DNA of 64,000 nt. Source: Glutamicibacter sp. B1. GTDB lineage: Bacteria > Actinomycetota > Actinomycetes > Actinomycetales > Micrococcaceae. This document shows positions 61,739-64,000 of the stretch, one piece after another. A model generated the notes under the pieces. The model searched no databases and was not told the DNA's origin. It saw only the letters and a program-made list of their open reading frames with translations. Each line of letters starts with the position of its first letter. Positions within the stretch are counted from its first letter, which is position 1. Where the stretch lies: contig NZ_CP125942.1 of NCBI RefSeq assembly GCF_039602135.1, positions 1,178,001 through 1,242,000 of the forward strand, given 5' to 3'. The translations under genes and the position numbers were made by a program.

Positions 61739-62495
61739 CCTGAGCCTCACCATAGGTGGGATGGAATTGAACGATCCATCCCACCGCAACGGATACTTCG
61801 AAGTGGACGACATCGACGGATGGTGGAAAGCACCCTCGCGCAAGTCCCGGGACTCGTCTCGCCCCAACGCGGACGGTGACTTCGGATCAGTCGACAACTA
61901 CGAAGCACGCTACATCACTATCAAGGGCGCTTTTGCTGCGAAATCGTCTGCTGACCGTTGGGTAGGCGCTGACATCCTCTCATCCTTGCTGTCTTCCGGA
62001 CCGCAGATCATGGTGGTGCGCATCGATGGCCAAGCCCAATGGGCCACGGTCAAGCTCGTGGATAACCCCGAAATGAACTGGACAGCGTACAAGCTGCTCG
62101 AATACTCGATCCAGGTCAAAGCCGTAGACCCGCGCAAATATGGCAACGCCGAAGTATTCTCGGCCAGCGTCGGATCTGCTGCTGTCACGGTGTTCCAGCG
62201 CGGGACCTATCCCTCGCTGCCCGTCATTACGATCAGCGGGAACATGCCCGGAGGTTACAAGCTCACTAAAGGTGGGCAAATTGTCTCCGTAACCGCCCCG
62301 CTCGCCAGCTCGCAGATCCACACCCTGGACATGGCCACCGGGATCCTACGCATCAACGGAGCAGTAGTCACCGGCGGCCTCAACGACTACCAGTGGAACA
62401 CCATCGAACCAGGACTCGGACAAGCCATCGCACTGGCGCCGCTGACCACCGGAATCGGAACAGCAGCCATCGAAGTCACCGACACCTACATCTAA
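61728..62495 (+). CDS. Distal tail protein (Dit-like)
   Basis: 255 residues, beta-rich, with the typical early DLDDIDGWWKA-like region (EVDDIDGWWKAPSRKSRDSS), then a galectin-like C-terminal part. Starts at TTG 61728 with an 11-base overlap with the tape measure gene and GGAAGGAAGGG upstream. Confidence 0.8.
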   Translation: MADNLSLTIGGMELNDPSHRNGYFEVDDIDGWWKAPSRKSRDSSRPNADGDFGSVDNYEARYITIKGAFAAKSSADRWVGADILSSLLSSGPQIMVVRIDGQAQWATVKLVDNPEMNWTAYKLLEYSIQVKAVDPRKYGNAEVFSASVGSAAVTVFQRGTYPSLPVITISGNMPGGYKLTKGGQIVSVTAPLASSQIHTLDMATGILRINGAVVTGGLNDYQWNTIEPGLGQAIALAPLTTGIGTAAIEVTDTYI

Positions 62496-62506
62496 GGAGG
62501 CCTAGC

Positions 62507-63580
62507 ATGAAAGGCACACGCGTATGGAGCGTCTCCGCGGCCAACTTCTCAGACAAGGCGCTCATCCACCCGGATGACTGCCCCTGGTCCAGAGCGCCGA
62601 ACGACGGTGCCAGCCACACCGCCAGCTTCAACATCAACGACGAAGCCACCGCAGAGCACATGAAAGCCGGCATCCTGGAACCGCTGGAACGATTCATCGT
62701 GATCGAAGACGGAGGCGTGGTCACATACGCCGGACTCATCTGGGATGACACCTACGACCGCGACGCCCAAACACTCACGATCACCCACGATGACATCTGG
62801 TCGATCCTCGACCTGCGGCTTATTGCTGAAGACCGCACGGCGAACATCACGAACTGGAAGAAAACCTACTCGGGTCTGTCCTACGACACCATCGTCAAAC
62901 GCCTCATGCAGCTGGCCACCACCGGCCTCGGGCGGAACATACCCATCCGATACGAAGACGACTACACCGGAGGAGAAGAACGGACCTACTACGGGTACAA
63001 CCTCGACACCGTGCTCGACGCCATCACCGAAATCATGGATCTCGACGACGGCCCCGACATCGACTTCCGCCCCGAATGGGATACCAGCGGTTCCCTGCGG
63101 TGGACCATGCGCACAGGAGACCTCAGCCCCGAAGGCCAAACCATCGAGGTCAACCTCGCAGCACCGAAGACCGATCTGCGAGGAATTACTTACAAACGAT
63201 CCGGGCGCACCATGGCCACCCACCAGGTGGCCATCGGTGAAGGATCAGGCATCGACATGCTCACAGCCACCGCAACCCGAACCGGTCCCATGTCACTCGA
63301 AGTCATCGACCAATTCAAGAACATCAAAGACGCGGCCCAACTGCAGAAGAACGCGACCTCTGCGCTCGCCGCCCGCAAGCTCATCAGCCAGATCGACTTC
63401 AGCATCCGTGCTGACTCGCCACGCTTCGGCAACATGTGGGACCTGAAACCCGGAACCCTGGTCCGCTGGTACAGCAATGGAGACGCACACATCCCCGACG
63501 GCTGGCACTTGTCCGAAATTATCAAGTACTCCGGCAACGTCACTAGCGACTGGATCAAACTCGAACTCCAACCCAAGTGA
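62507..63580 (+). CDS. Minor tail protein, Gp37-like (Tal-type)
   Basis: 357 residues, behind AAGGAGG. Pattern VITPDDCPWSRAP-like start, IVIEDGGVVTYAGLIWDDTY and SILDLRLIAEDR, and GEGSGIDMLTATATRTG match siphoviral Gp37-like base-plate proteins. It attaches the fibre at the tail tip. Confidence 0.8.
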   Translation: MKGTRVWSVSAANFSDKALIHPDDCPWSRAPNDGASHTASFNINDEATAEHMKAGILEPLERFIVIEDGGVVTYAGLIWDDTYDRDAQTLTITHDDIWSILDLRLIAEDRTANITNWKKTYSGLSYDTIVKRLMQLATTGLGRNIPIRYEDDYTGGEERTYYGYNLDTVLDAITEIMDLDDGPDIDFRPEWDTSGSLRWTMRTGDLSPEGQTIEVNLAAPKTDLRGITYKRSGRTMATHQVAIGEGSGIDMLTATATRTGPMSLEVIDQFKNIKDAAQLQKNATSALAARKLISQIDFSIRADSPRFGNMWDLKPGTLVRWYSNGDAHIPDGWHLSEIIKYSGNVTSDWIKLELQPK

Positions 63581-63591
63581 GGTGACCGCCA

Positions 63592-64000
63592 ATGGCACGT
63601 AAGCCCAACCTCAACTCGGGTAGCTTCAAACGCTTCAAAAAGAACCAGGGAGCGCTCGCCGTTCAGACTCCGCTGTCTAGAACGGCAGTCGAGCGTGGGT
63701 CTACCCGCTGGCTGTCCGGGTCCCGTGTGGACATCGAGGGCATCCTTAACCTGATCGGTACAGGCAACTTCACGGGCACCGTGAACGTCGGGGGAGTGCT
63801 GGATGTAACAGGAACCTTGAACGGTTCCGGTGTGACTAACCTCAGCGGTACGAATAACTTCTCCGGGGTGAATCACCTGACTGGGCCAACTGATGTGGCC
63901 GGCAACTTCGAGATCATTGCCGGTGGACAGTTCAAGGCTGGCGAGTCGATCATCTACCCGGATGGTTCTGCGAAGTTCGGTGCCCTGGGTATCGCCTCGG
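63592..64000 (+). CDS. Minor tail / fibre protein, N-terminal part (partial)
   Basis: ATG 63592 opens a frame without stop to the window end, 136 codons. After a basic N-terminus it enters short repeats such as GVLDVTGTLNGSG, GVTNLSGTNNFSG, and NHLTGPTDVAGN, typical of beta-helical tail fibres or receptor-binding proteins. Confidence 0.75.
   Translation, partial: MARKPNLNSGSFKRFKKNQGALAVQTPLSRTAVERGSTRWLSGSRVDIEGILNLIGTGNFTGTVNVGGVLDVTGTLNGSGVTNLSGTNNFSGVNHLTGPTDVAGNFEIIAGGQFKAGESIIYPDGSAKFGALGIAS

Overview
The window (64 kb) reads as an actinobacterial chromosome carrying the left and central part of a tailed prophage. Gene content and order point to Micrococcaceae (Arthrobacter/Glutamicibacter-like). 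The evidence is the block scpA-scpB-rluB-tyrA-cmk-der, the garA-ftsR-bfn-merR block, the aroG/pknL/plsC/fadD neighbourhood known from mycobacteria, a WhiB1-like regulator, and frequent GTG/TTG starts. No 16S gene is present, so the genus is inference.

Region 1 (1-5.7 kb): segregation/condensation proteins, RluB, prephenate dehydrogenase, CMP kinase and Der GTPase in one tightly packed operon, then tRNA-Pro(GGG) with a terminator. Region 2 (5.7-11.2 kb): single accessory genes: a PhzF-like epimerase/isomerase, a TlrC-type ABC-F protein (candidate ribosome protection), an aromatic flavin monooxygenase, a 41-residue peptide gene and a DUF488 protein. Region 3 (11.4-24.9 kb): GarA/FtsR/BFN/MerR, an orphan ParA, pyruvate carboxylase, a fatty acyl-CoA ligase, a lipase-like hydrolase, a PlsC-type acyltransferase and class II DAHP synthase. 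Region 4 (24.9-35.5 kb): a PASTA kinase (PknL-like), a WhiB, an FHA-FtsK/SpoIIIE ATPase and tadA-tadB-tadC of a Tad pilus locus.

Region 5 (about 35.45 kb to the end): a siphovirus-type prophage inserted into the small Flp/TadE-like gene that follows tadC, leaving a 49-codon remnant. A large serine integrase lies at the junction. Reading leftward from the immunity region are a repressor, a two-gene AT-richer module (346-aa soluble protein plus a four-TM protein, resembling RexA/RexB in layout), an ImmA/IrrE metallopeptidase and the integrase. Five TGGACACT-type repeats lie between the repressor and the rightward early gene, and one overlaps a well-formed early promoter. The rightward early genes are a Cro-like protein, a ParB-like protein, a phage WhiB, a clamp-like protein, an antirepressor, a glutaredoxin-like protein, a lipoprotein, an HNH protein and a VRR-NUC nuclease, many joined by ATGA/GTGA overlaps. 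Late genes run HNH, TerS, TerL, portal, protease, HK97 capsid, connectors, tail tube, tail chaperones with a -1 frameshift, tape measure, distal tail and minor tail proteins. Lysis genes and attR lie beyond the window.

The most noteworthy points are the candidate exclusion module in the immunity operon, the disruption of the Tad locus by the prophage, the repeat-based operator array, an antisense moron-like gene, a period-5 G-run tract, and the small two-cysteine peptide gene in the chromosome.
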